The notes below the pieces were generated by a model. It ran no database searches, was not told the origin of the DNA, and was given only the letters and a program-made list of their open reading frames with translations. 35,543 nt of DNA from an uncultured bacterium (GTDB taxonomy: Bacteria > Planctomycetota > UBA1135): NCBI GenBank assembly GCA_937919925.1, contig CALFOT010000061.1:1-35543 (forward strand), in the 5' to 3' direction. Positions 16,479-25,276 of the stretch are shown one piece after another (within the stretch, counting starts at the first letter, position 1; the number at the start of each line of letters is the position of its first letter). The position numbers and the translations under genes were made by a program.

Positions 16479-19328
16479 TTAAAGCGACGGGCGCAACTGG
16501 TAGCTGCCGAGCTCAAAGCCATGTTTGGCCGCCAGCGCCATGATGTGGCGTACGCGTGTTGGATTCACGGCTCCGCAAGAGTAGTCGGAGTCGAGTTCTT
16601 CCAGCCCTAAGAGAATAGTCTCCGCGAGGCATGCATAGGCGTGGCCATCGGGAAGATGCCAGCCAGGTAAGTGCAAATGGGATTCCCCACTGCCGTTTGG
16701 CAAGCGCACAATGCCGCCACGAATATAGCGCATGTCGGGGCGCGCTTCTTGCAAACCTGGAGCTGCATCACCTGGTACGGAGACATCCAGAAAAACCGTG
16801 GGGCCAGCGGTGACGTGTTCAGGGTAAACAATGGGCGTGGTGGCATTGCTTGCCGTGATGATCACGCGGCACTCAGCCAAACGCCCAATTTCAGCAGTGA
16901 TGTCTACTACAGCTCCGCAAGCGTTATCTTCGCGAAGTTCCTTGGCAATACGCTCCAGACGTTGTTCAGAGCCAGGTCTACCCACCAGTAAAATGCGCCC
17001 GGCCTCCGGCATCATTAAGTGCGCTTGAATACGCCCTAAGTTGCCTGCTGCACCGACCACGGCCACGGTCTCCTTTTTCAAATCCAGCCCAACCTCTAAA
17101 CACGCGCGCAATACCGCTGCAGCAGCCATGCCGGCAGTTAGCGAGTTGCCCGACGTCACGCGGATTTGTTCGTTGCGCACAGCATTACAGGAATTCGTTA
17201 GGATCGAAGTGAAGCCACCAAATCCTGCCCAATTGCAACCCTCGCCGTGCGCTTCGTTGAGCGCAGTCCGAATGTCATCCACCATGCGATCGTATTTACG
17301 TCGCCCCAGCAAATCACTGCGCCCACGCAAGGCACTCATATAACCTTCCGGCATGATGGGCCAGCCATAAACCACACCATCCACTTCTTTACCAGTGATG
17401 GAGCGCACGCGGAAACGGCGCATTGGAAAGTGGCACGACCAGCCTTCCATGCGGCGAATCAAGCCCCCCGCATCTTCATCCGTTAAACCACTCAGGCAGG
17501 AATCCCAATTGCGCACGCTCGCTTCATCAATGAAATGGCTGAAGAAGGCGATGCGCGGCCGTTCGGTAGCTGGCTCGGCATGTGCGGCAGCATAGGAAGT
17601 GCCGCAATCGAGATCCGGCGCTGGCACCGGCACTCCTACGGATTCCGCATCAGCCAACTGCAGCGGCGCAACATCGCTGCCGTGCAAAAAACGCGTGAAG
17701 CTAATCACGTCGCCAGCGGCAAGCAAACCACACAAGCGATCAATCGAAGCCAATGCATAATCGATATCGGCTTCTTCCACATACACCGACGGCTGCAAGC
17801 GCAAAGTGCGCGGGTGACGTAATGCCGGTGCAACGCGAATGTTTGCTTCATGCAACAACCAGCCTGATGCCACTGCGGCCAATGCGCCGCCGAGATCAAA
17901 GCCGCGAATTGTGGCCGACGGATTCCACTTCATGGATGCGAATTCGATGCCAAGCATCAAGCCGCGACCGCGGACATCCGCAAGAGCGGTCGGCCAGCGC
18001 TCCTTGATTTTTTGTAATCCGGCGAGAAAATATTCGCCGAGTTGCGCCGAACGTTTCACCAACGCGCGGTCATCGCGGTTTAATAACTCAAGTACCGCAA
18101 CCGCGATGCGACTCGATGGACCGTCTTCGGCAAAAGTAGACGAATGGAGCAGCGAAAACTCATGAATATATTCTTCGCGCACAATCGCCATCGCGGCAAC
18201 CTTGGCAAGACCTCCGCCAAGCACCTTGGAAAGCAGCACAATCTCTGCTTGCAGCCCCACTCCTTCGCAAGCCAACATCGAACCCGTGCGGCCAAAACCT
18301 GTTTGGATTTCATCACAAATTAAAGGGATGTGATGCCCGCGGCAAATGCGGTGGAGCGCCTGCAAATGGGCGCTGGGAAGCACTTGGATGCCGCCTTCGC
18401 CCTGAATGACCTCCACAAACAGCGCGGCGACCCGGGTCATCGGCAAAGAACACAAAGTCCAATTGCCATCGTGATCGCGCGCCGGCTGTAACAAAGAAAT
18501 CATATTTCCCAAAATGATTTCTTCAAGCGCTTGTTCATTACCCGTTGGTACAAAACCCACCGCGATACCAGTCGAAGACAAGGTCGAATGATTGCGCTTG
18601 CCAAAACTAAGCTTGCCAGCAGCGGAACCGGAGCCGTGGTAACCACCCTCGAGCGCCAAAAAGATTGGCTCGACAGCCGCTGCTGCTTGGTTGAGAGCAT
18701 GCACTCGTTGCAGCAAAATTTGGAAATCTACAACTCCCTCTAACGAAGGGTGAAGCTGGGCTGCTGCTGCGACAAAAACGCGAATGGATTCGCCATCGCC
18801 ACCACCCATCTCTTCCACCAGAGTGCGCCAAACGCGTGCGGTTTCATGCTCCATCGCCGCCAATCGGGTACGACGCGCCAATTCGCAATGCTGTACTGCT
18901 GCCTCGACGGCCTCAGTACCGGTGTTCACTAAGTGCACAATAAATTCGCGACCCAGCGTACCACGCAGCATGGTATTCAAATCGTGACTTAAGACACTCG
19001 CCCAGCCATGCGTCGATGCTTGGGCATGAGTGGGTACTTGTTCATCAAGGTTCGCCTTCGCTGTAGCAACCAGTTCGGGGTGATTATGTCCCAATAAGCC
19101 AGCGCCATAACCAGCTAGGAAATCGAGAACCTCCACGGTTTTGCCATCTTTCTCATATTCCAAGTACGCGCCGTGACCGCGTCGGTAAACCACATCGAGG
19201 CCAATGCTGGCAAGCACTTCTGCCAAGCGTGGGCGCGCTTCTTCGGCATAAAATTGCCGCAGTTCACTATCACTGTGCGATAGCGGTAAAGCAGCGCGTA
19301 GGCCGTTGACGGGGTGGGAGGACCACAT
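16479..19328 (-). CDS. Class III aminotransferase fused to AAR-like fatty acyl (ACP/CoA) reductase
   Basis: 949 residues with two enzymes. Residues about 20-540 are a class III PLP aminotransferase, with 'NTGTEAVEAA' (135-144), 'CDEIQTGFGRTG' (338-349) and the PLP lysine K368 in 'LLSKVLGGG'. An insertion of roughly 65 residues (about 155-222) interrupts its large domain. Residues about 590-949 match the long-chain acyl-ACP reductase (AAR) of cyanobacterial alkane synthesis: 'GFGGFTSIL' (702-710), the Rossmann motif VVGAAGNLG (757-765), 'IRGGIVRLPNG' and 'HAYACLAETILLGLEEL', with C900 at the place of the AAR catalytic cysteine. The expected chemistry is thioester to fatty aldehyde, then transamination to a long-chain amine. 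The functional precedent is the bifunctional reductase-aminotransferases of prodigiosin and tambjamine synthesis (PigE, TamH). Confidence 0.85.
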   Translation of the reverse strand: MWSSHPVNGLRAALPLSHSDSELRQFYAEEARPRLAEVLASIGLDVVYRRGHGAYLEYEKDGKTVEVLDFLAGYGAGLLGHNHPELVATAKANLDEQVPTHAQASTHGWASVLSHDLNTMLRGTLGREFIVHLVNTGTEAVEAAVQHCELARRTRLAAMEHETARVWRTLVEEMGGGDGESIRVFVAAAAQLHPSLEGVVDFQILLQRVHALNQAAAAVEPIFLALEGGYHGSGSAAGKLSFGKRNHSTLSSTGIAVGFVPTGNEQALEEIILGNMISLLQPARDHDGNWTLCSLPMTRVAALFVEVIQGEGGIQVLPSAHLQALHRICRGHHIPLICDEIQTGFGRTGSMLACEGVGLQAEIVLLSKVLGGGLAKVAAMAIVREEYIHEFSLLHSSTFAEDGPSSRIAVAVLELLNRDDRALVKRSAQLGEYFLAGLQKIKERWPTALADVRGRGLMLGIEFASMKWNPSATIRGFDLGGALAAVASGWLLHEANIRVAPALRHPRTLRLQPSVYVEEADIDYALASIDRLCGLLAAGDVISFTRFLHGSDVAPLQLADAESVGVPVPAPDLDCGTSYAAAHAEPATERPRIAFFSHFIDEASVRNWDSCLSGLTDEDAGGLIRRMEGWSCHFPMRRFRVRSITGKEVDGVVYGWPIMPEGYMSALRGRSDLLGRRKYDRMVDDIRTALNEAHGEGCNWAGFGGFTSILTNSCNAVRNEQIRVTSGNSLTAGMAAAAVLRACLEVGLDLKKETVAVVGAAGNLGRIQAHLMMPEAGRILLVGRPGSEQRLERIAKELREDNACGAVVDITAEIGRLAECRVIITASNATTPIVYPEHVTAGPTVFLDVSVPGDAAPGLQEARPDMRYIRGGIVRLPNGSGESHLHLPGWHLPDGHAYACLAETILLGLEELDSDYSCGAVNPTRVRHIMALAAKHGFELGSYQLRPSL

Positions 19329-19410
19329 AAGTGGGAGTATGGTACGTGGTGCTGGGCTCTACCAGGAGCCGCGCAATTCTAGAAGGTTTTTCACTATCTG
19401 TCGGCCCACC

Positions 19411-19851
19411 TTAAAAAGTCTTACGCTTCCAGGCTGCACCGATGCTGACGCACAGGCAGCCAAGCGCTAACACAATCGTTCCCCATGCAATATCAACAAA
19501 GTTGATAGCGAGATTCGTGGCCCATCCAGTGGTGGTGTCGGCAACTGCGTCAAAGGTTTCCGCTAAAAAACTCTCCGGCTTAGGCTCCATCAAGCCTTTC
19601 AGGTAGGGCCAAGCCAAGGCAATCCACATGATGCCAGCGGCAAGTCGCGCCAACCATATTTTGCGCTGCGCCAAGCAAATCACCGCGCCAATGGCGCCAA
19701 GAATCATGATCAGAGCTTCAGGGCCCGCCGCTTCCCAATAACTTACGCTGCCGTAGATTGCCACATCTGCTGCAGGAGCGAAGGATCCAAAAATCACCAT
19801 CGCCGCACCGGCCACGGCCAAAAAATTAAACTTGCTCGCTGAAGATTTCAT
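19411..19851 (-). CDS. Small membrane protein, three to four helices, unknown function
   Basis: 146 residues. Hydrophobic segments lie at about 10-28, 44-61, 68-85 and 119-140, with a soluble acidic loop (about 88-115) between the last two. No motif or family was recognised. It starts 11 bp after the lipid-kinase stop and ends 82 bp before the aminotransferase-reductase gene, all on the same strand, so it is probably part of the lipid operon. A membrane anchor, scaffold or small transporter for a lipid intermediate is possible, but the sequence does not show it. Confidence 0.75.
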   Translation of the reverse strand: MKSSASKFNFLAVAGAAMVIFGSFAPAADVAIYGSVSYWEAAGPEALIMILGAIGAVICLAQRKIWLARLAAGIMWIALAWPYLKGLMEPKPESFLAETFDAVADTTTGWATNLAINFVDIAWGTIVLALGCLCVSIGAAWKRKTF

Positions 19852-19862
19852 GCCCTTTTAGC

Positions 19863-20858
19863 CTAACACACAGAGCCAAGCACAACCTGCAGACAATGTG
19901 GTTGCACTGAGATTTCGGCAGGCAGGCGGCCGACCAACTCGCCGTCAGCTTCCAGCAACACCTTGGATTCGGAGCGCGCTTGCAGATGCTTGCAGCGCCC
20001 ATAGTGCACATCCGGATGTTGAATGCGATTGCCTGAAAAAGTTTCGCCCAAGCGGCGGATGGCTTCAAAGCGACCCAGATTTCCAACAATCACCACATCC
20101 AGCTCGCCGTCGGCAAGGCGTGCATCGGGCGCAATGCACATGCCACCGCCGAAGTAAGCATTGTTCGCCACCACCACACTGATAATTTTCTTCTTGGAGA
20201 AGGCGCCGCCGTCCACCGCGAGCTCCACATAAGGATTGCGAAAGGTGCACAACGCACGCACCGTTTGCCATAAATAAGTGGGCCGGCCGGGCAAAAAACG
20301 CGACTGGCGCTGCAGCCGCTCGCACACCACCGCGCCAATGCCAAAATCCACCGCATTAAGGTAGTAGCGCTCTACCGGTTGGCCGTCGGCATCTTGGCAA
20401 AGAATATGCCCCAAATCGATGGTGCTCGCGCGGCCCGCAATGAGCAAGTCGAGTGCCCCGCCGACGTCGCCCGGAATGCCAACGCCGCGTGCAAAATCCG
20501 AGCCACTGCCGGCCGGCCAAATTCCCAAAACCGGGCCCGTGGAGTTGTTGCCGGCGCGCTTGCTCGAGCTCACTGGGACAACGGCGGTCATCAAGCCATT
20601 GACGACTTCATGCACGGTGCCGTCACCGCCCACGGCCACAATGAAATTTTGACCACGCTCGACGGCATCCCGCGCAATTTGGGTGGCGTCGCCGGGTTCG
20701 CGCGTGAATAACACCTCTCCCAGGGGGAAGTGGGCGCGGAGCAGGGATTCGCGCGCGGCCCACCGACGACCGGTCTTGCCGGCGGCGGCGCATGGATTTA
20801 CCACGAAAGTAGTGCGGCGGTCAGGCGGTTTCACCAACGCCACGCTAACTTGTGCCAT
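19863..20858 (-). CDS. YegS/DgkB-like lipid kinase (diacylglycerol/sphingosine kinase catalytic fold)
   Basis: 331 residues with the family's nucleotide-binding signatures: 'VVNPCAAAGK' (19-28), GGDGT (77-81), GSGSDFAR (117-124, usually GTGNDFAR) and late 'ADGELDVVIVG' and 'EADGELVG' segments. Members phosphorylate the free hydroxyl of diacylglycerol, sphingoid bases or related lipids with ATP at the inner membrane face. It is the first gene of the minus-strand lipid locus. Its ATG at 20858 shares the sequence CATG with the start codon of the divergent OPT-transporter gene. No other Met occurs before the nucleotide-binding core, although GTG codons near residues 5-8 could serve as starts. Kinase identity is secure; the lipid substrate is inferred only from context. 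Confidence 0.9.
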   Translation of the reverse strand: MAQVSVALVKPPDRRTTFVVNPCAAAGKTGRRWAARESLLRAHFPLGEVLFTREPGDATQIARDAVERGQNFIVAVGGDGTVHEVVNGLMTAVVPVSSSKRAGNNSTGPVLGIWPAGSGSDFARGVGIPGDVGGALDLLIAGRASTIDLGHILCQDADGQPVERYYLNAVDFGIGAVVCERLQRQSRFLPGRPTYLWQTVRALCTFRNPYVELAVDGGAFSKKKIISVVVANNAYFGGGMCIAPDARLADGELDVVIVGNLGRFEAIRRLGETFSGNRIQHPDVHYGRCKHLQARSESKVLLEADGELVGRLPAEISVQPHCLQVVLGSVC

Positions 20859-20859
20859 G
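20856..20859. promoter_or_regulatory. Shared CATG of two divergent start codons
   Basis: The minus-strand lipid-kinase ATG occupies 20858-20856 and the plus-strand OPT ATG occupies 20857-20859. If both starts are right, there is no intergenic DNA, so each promoter must lie in the other gene's coding region, or the transcripts are leaderless. An ATG at 20944 in the OPT frame would give an 87-bp leader. Confidence 0.55.
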
Positions 20860-23091
20860 GCATTGTTCCAGACTCCACCCGCTACTAACGAAGAAGCCGC
20901 TCAGTACGAACCCCTCAAAATCGGACCGGAAGAGGTTCTCGATATGACTGAGGAGGAATGGTACGAACATATTTATCGCGGGGATGATGTTCCGCAACTC
21001 ACCTTGCGGGCTGTCTTGATGGGCTCTGCCCTTGGTTTCTTACTTGCCTTCACCAACCTTTACATTGGCTTAAAAACCGGTTGGGCTTTGGGTGTGGCCA
21101 TCACGGCATGCATTTTGTCCTACGCATTATGGACTTTGTTGGTTCAGGCAGGCTTAGCGCGCTCGCAAATGACCATCCTCGAAACCAACTGCATGCAGTC
21201 GACAGCCAGCTCCGCTGGTTACTCGACTGGCGGCACGATGGTTTCCGCGATTGCAGCCATGTTGTTGTTATCGGTCACGCCGGATAATCCACTTGGTGTG
21301 CATATCAATCATTGGGTGCTAATTGGTTGGACGATTTCACTAGCTGCACTCGGCACCGTGATGGCGATTCCGATGAAGCGTAATTTGATTAACCGCGATC
21401 GCTTGAAATTCCCTTCGGGCACGGCGGCGGCGGTCACTTTGCAATCGCTTTATTCCCACGGCAATGTGGCGATGAAAAAAGCCCGCGTCCTCGGCTACTC
21501 TGCCGGCATCGGTGCACTGTTTTCGCTAGGCTTAGATTACAACTGGCTGGTGAAAGAGGTTCCGAACAAAATCACTGGAATGATCGATCGCACGCGCGAA
21601 GCATTGCTGCCGGGCGCGTTCAATATTTTCGATACCTTTTTCCCGACGGCTCCCGGTGGACATCTCGTTGCTGGCAAAGAAGAAACTTTCAAACCGTCGG
21701 ATTGGACCATGGCGCTGGATGTCAACCCCGTCATGATTGCCGCCGGTGGCTTGGTCGGACTACGCATCGGCTTTTACATGATGGTTGGTGGTTTGGTGTT
21801 GGTTTACGGCCTGGGAGGTGCGGCTCTAGAAAACGTCTGGACTAGCCCCTACGGCACCCAGTTGGAACGTGTGCTGGAGCAAACCGATGGCGCCACGGCA
21901 GAAGCTTATGCGGTAGCCATTGAACCATTAAAGCTAGCATTTCCTGGCTATGAAGCTGACTTAACTAAGATTCAACGGCTGCCGCTGGATCCCCAAAAGG
22001 CCGCTATGACGCGCCCAGAGTTGATGCGCGAACGTCTGACTGAACTCGCCGCGGGAGAAACCCGAGGTGCCGTAACCAAACCAGGTAAAGCTTGGAAAGA
22101 AGTTGGGTTGTGGCTGGGAGTTTCCATCATGCTGGCCTACGGCATCCTGCAATTCCTAACTCAGTGGCGTACGATTGTGCGCGCCTTCGCTGGTCTCGGC
22201 AAGCGCAACAGCGACGATGTCCCGCAAATTGTGAAAGATACTGAAGTGCCAGGCAGCTGGTTTGCCCTCGGCACAGCACTTGCCGGTTCGGCCGCGATTT
22301 TGATTGCACAGTTTGCCTTTGGCATTCCCTTTTACTTTGGCATGTTGGCAGTAGGTCTGACCTTCTTCCTAGCAATGGTGGCCGCGCGCGCTACCGGCGA
22401 ATCCGACATCACCCCCGTTGGTGCGATGGGCAAGATTATGCAGCTCACTTTCGGTGCCATCATGCCGCAGTCAGCAAGCGCCAACTTGATGTCGGCATCG
22501 ATCACCGCCAACGCCGCAGGTAGTGCCGCAGACTTGCTCAACGACCTGAAATCCGGCTATCTACTCGGTGCCAATCCGCGCCGTCAGTTTATCGCACAGG
22601 TTTGGGGCATCGCTGCAGGCACCATCGCTACGGTGATTGGTTTTTACTTGCTAGTCCCTGATGCCACCGTGATGACCGGCGAACTTGCCGACGGCACCAC
22701 GGTCACTCCGGCATTCCCCGCTCCTGCCGCGCAAGCATGGATGGCCATTGCCAAAGTCATGACCGGCGGCGGGCTCAGTGCCATGCACCCGATGCATGTC
22801 ACCATGATTATGTGGGGCCTCAGCCTTGGCACCGCCATGCTGGTTCTGGAGCTACTGTTGCCGAAACATCGCGGCTGGTTGCCTTCGGCGACTGGCGTTG
22901 GCCTCGGCTTGATTCTGCCATTTAACTACCCATTGTCCATGTTCCTTGGCGCTGCCATCGCGGCCATCTGGATCAAAAAGGGTAAGCAATCCGCAGAGTT
23001 CTACTTGATTCCGATTGTTTCCGGTTTGATTGCCGGCATTTCGATTTTCGGAGTGCTTGGCGCGGTGATGAACACCTTCGTGCTGAAGTAA
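20857..23091 (+). CDS. OPT-family oligopeptide transporter
   Basis: 744 residues from the ATG at 20857. An acidic N-terminal tail (1-50) precedes about 14 or more membrane segments. The block 'LTLRAVLMGSALGFLLAFTNLYIGLKTG', seen here in pieces, is a hallmark of the OPT family's first helix. Further blocks are 'NRDRLKFPSGTAAAVTL' and 'GESDITPVGAMGKIMQL'. A soluble insertion at about 335-420 separates two membrane halves. OPT proteins move oligopeptides or metal-chelate peptides across the inner membrane. It is followed 37 bp later by the SSS symporter gene on the same strand and may be cotranscribed with the sugar operon, although peptide import and fucose use have no obvious link. Met30 (20944) is an alternative start. 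Confidence 0.88.
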   Translation: MALFQTPPATNEEAAQYEPLKIGPEEVLDMTEEEWYEHIYRGDDVPQLTLRAVLMGSALGFLLAFTNLYIGLKTGWALGVAITACILSYALWTLLVQAGLARSQMTILETNCMQSTASSAGYSTGGTMVSAIAAMLLLSVTPDNPLGVHINHWVLIGWTISLAALGTVMAIPMKRNLINRDRLKFPSGTAAAVTLQSLYSHGNVAMKKARVLGYSAGIGALFSLGLDYNWLVKEVPNKITGMIDRTREALLPGAFNIFDTFFPTAPGGHLVAGKEETFKPSDWTMALDVNPVMIAAGGLVGLRIGFYMMVGGLVLVYGLGGAALENVWTSPYGTQLERVLEQTDGATAEAYAVAIEPLKLAFPGYEADLTKIQRLPLDPQKAAMTRPELMRERLTELAAGETRGAVTKPGKAWKEVGLWLGVSIMLAYGILQFLTQWRTIVRAFAGLGKRNSDDVPQIVKDTEVPGSWFALGTALAGSAAILIAQFAFGIPFYFGMLAVGLTFFLAMVAARATGESDITPVGAMGKIMQLTFGAIMPQSASANLMSASITANAAGSAADLLNDLKSGYLLGANPRRQFIAQVWGIAAGTIATVIGFYLLVPDATVMTGELADGTTVTPAFPAPAAQAWMAIAKVMTGGGLSAMHPMHVTMIMWGLSLGTAMLVLELLLPKHRGWLPSATGVGLGLILPFNYPLSMFLGAAIAAIWIKKGKQSAEFYLIPIVSGLIAGISIFGVLGAVMNTFVLK

Positions 23092-23128
23092 GGCGGATCC
23101 ACCTAGACGAGTTTTTGTGCGCTGGCGT

Positions 23129-24883
23129 ATGCTGGCGCACATGATTCCGTGCTTGATTTCAATTGCGCCCACCGCGCTGGCGCCTGAACTTGCTGCGGAA
23201 ACCACTGCGCATTTCGGTTTGGGCGCAGTTGATATGGTCGTGGCTGGGTTTTATCTGGTGGGCATTGTGGCAATAGGTTTGTATGCAGCGTTACGGCACA
23301 AACGCTGCCAAGGCGAAGCAAGTGATTATTTTTTAGCCGGCAAAAGCTTAGGTTGGGGCACGATTGGCCTGGCTCTGTTCGCCACTAACATTTCTACTTT
23401 ACATTTAGTCAGCTTGGCACAAGGCGGCTTTGACAGCGGCTTATTGCTGGGCAATTTCGAGTGGATGGCGGCGTTGACTTTGGTGATGCTCGGCCTGTTT
23501 TTTGCGCCGTTCTACATTCGCTCCGGCATCACCACACTGCCAGACTTTTTAGAAAAACGTTACAACCGCACCTGCCGCGACTGGCTGACCGGGGTTTCAG
23601 TGATGACGGCGGTGTTGATCCACATCGCATTCGCCTTGTTGGCTGGCGGCATCATTTTAGAGACCTTATTGGGCATCCCGATGATGTGGAGCATTGCGGT
23701 TTTGTGTGCGCTGACGGGTTTGTACACCATTGTCGGTGGCCTGCTGGCCGTAGTCATTACGGAATCCATCCAAACCGTAGTGTTGCTGTGCGGCGCGTTG
23801 TTGATTAGCGCCTTTGCGCTGTGGCAACTGGGTGGCAGTGCGGAAACCCCGGGCGGCTGGGATGGTTGGAGCCATCTCAAAGACATCCTCAAGCGCGAGG
23901 GCACGACTTCCAAACTGTCGATGCTACGCCCGCACGGTGATGCCGACGGCATGCCTTGGTACAGCATCTTCCTTGGTTATCCGGTTTTGGGAATTTGGTA
24001 TTGGTGCGCCGATCAAACCATCGTGCAGCGCGTGCTTGGCGCCAAAGATGAACACCATGCCCGTCAAGGACCCATCTTCGCCGGCTTGATCAAGATTTTG
24101 CCGGTGTTCCTCTTTGTGATGCCAGGGCTTTTTGCTTACGCCTTGTTTCAAGACGGCCGATTGGATTTATCGGGCTTGCCCAACGCCGACGGCGTCATCG
24201 ATTCCAAAGGAATTTATGGCGCGATGATTACCGAACTATTGCCGGTTGGCGTGCGTGGCGTGTTAGTTGCCGCACTGATGGCCGCGTTAATGAGCACCGT
24301 GTCGGGCGCCTTGAATTCCATCTCTACCTTAATCAGCTATGACTTGGTGAAGCGTTTTCGGCCGCAGATGAGTGATCACCTTTTGGTCCGTACTGGCCGC
24401 GTCGCTGCCGCAGTGGCACTCGTGGTGGCGGTTGCGCTGGTGCCGGTATTGAATCGCTTCCATAGCGTATTTGAAGGTATGGCGGATATCATCGCGCACA
24501 TTGCGCCACCCATAACCTGCGTGTTTTTACTCGGTGTGTTTTGGCGGGGCGCAAGTGCGCGCGCAGCAGCACTTACGTTAATTAGCGGTTCGCTGCTGGG
24601 CGCGGCTATTTTTGCACTCAACAAATTTCAGCCAGAAAATCCGCTCAATCACATCCCTGGCGGCTTCATGATGATGACTTTCTGGCTGCTGCTAGTTTGC
24701 ATCACGATTCAAGTCATCGCCAGCTTCCTACTCCCAGATTCCGGCGAAACCCGCAGCGATTTGGTTTGGGAAAAACCATGGACCCCACTGCTGCTGCCCG
24801 GACGCTCGCGCCTAGGCGATCCCCGTTTGCTGTCCGCGCTACTTCTGCTCATCATGACTGTGCTCTACATCCTTTTCCGATGA
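23129..24883 (+). CDS. SSS-family sodium:solute symporter, probable L-fucose (or related sugar) importer
   Basis: 584 residues from the ATG at 23129; the GTG at 23117 and the ATG at 23141 are alternatives. It has about 14 hydrophobic segments. Features of the SGLT-like branch include 'DYFLAGKSLGWG' after the first helix, 'ATNISTLHLVSLAQ', 'WYWCADQTIVQRVLGAKDEHHAR' split around residue 300, and 'MSTVSGALNSISTL' in the sodium-site helix. The SGLT-like motif together with a 4-bp overlap (ATGA) with the mutarotase gene points to sugar uptake, most simply L-fucose. The substrate is an inference from the operon. It needs no ABC partner, as these symporters act as single polypeptides. Confidence 0.87.
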   Translation: MLAHMIPCLISIAPTALAPELAAETTAHFGLGAVDMVVAGFYLVGIVAIGLYAALRHKRCQGEASDYFLAGKSLGWGTIGLALFATNISTLHLVSLAQGGFDSGLLLGNFEWMAALTLVMLGLFFAPFYIRSGITTLPDFLEKRYNRTCRDWLTGVSVMTAVLIHIAFALLAGGIILETLLGIPMMWSIAVLCALTGLYTIVGGLLAVVITESIQTVVLLCGALLISAFALWQLGGSAETPGGWDGWSHLKDILKREGTTSKLSMLRPHGDADGMPWYSIFLGYPVLGIWYWCADQTIVQRVLGAKDEHHARQGPIFAGLIKILPVFLFVMPGLFAYALFQDGRLDLSGLPNADGVIDSKGIYGAMITELLPVGVRGVLVAALMAALMSTVSGALNSISTLISYDLVKRFRPQMSDHLLVRTGRVAAAVALVVAVALVPVLNRFHSVFEGMADIIAHIAPPITCVFLLGVFWRGASARAAALTLISGSLLGAAIFALNKFQPENPLNHIPGGFMMMTFWLLLVCITIQVIASFLLPDSGETRSDLVWEKPWTPLLLPGRSRLGDPRLLSALLLLIMTVLYILFR

Positions 24884-25275
24884 AACACCTCGCATCACTC
24901 CTGCTGCTCGCAAGTCTGTTCCTAAGCTGCCAAAGCCCACAGTATTATGGATCCGTCATCGAACTCATTCCCGAAAAGGAACAGCAATACCGCGATTTAC
25001 ACACCGCCGTCTGGCCGGAAGTCGTTGCTGCGATTCGGCAGGCGAACATCCGCGATTACCGCATTTACCGCGCAGAATTACAGGGCAAGATTTACCTGTT
25101 CAGCACGTTCACCTACGTTGGCAGGGATTTCGCCGCGGATATGGCATCGATTGCCGCCGACGAAACCACACGCGAGCGTTGGTGGCCGCTGACGGATGCT
25201 TGCCAGCGCCGTATTCCAGGCACCGCCGCAGGTGAGCAATGGATGGGGCTTGAGCAACTGATGCATTTGCCATAA
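24880..25275 (+). CDS. L-fucose/L-rhamnose mutarotase family protein with lipoprotein-like signal
   Basis: 131 residues. After the leader the sequence 'YYGSVIELIPEKEQQYRDLH' followed by 'TAVWPEVVAAIRQANIRDY' and later 'RWWPLTDACQRRIPG' matches the RhaM/FucM-type dimeric alpha/beta-barrel mutarotases, including the conserved His before 'VWPEV'. These interconvert the alpha and beta anomers of L-rhamnose or L-fucose. Unusually, the N-terminus is a hydrophobic leader ending in LFLSC, a plausible though imperfect lipobox, while known RhaM proteins are cytoplasmic. It may therefore act in the periplasm, next to the symporter, feeding it the right anomer. The ATG overlaps the symporter stop by 4 bp. 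Confidence 0.85.
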   Translation: MKHLASLLLLASLFLSCQSPQYYGSVIELIPEKEQQYRDLHTAVWPEVVAAIRQANIRDYRIYRAELQGKIYLFSTFTYVGRDFAADMASIAADETTRERWWPLTDACQRRIPGTAAGEQWMGLEQLMHLP

Positions 25276-25276
25276 T

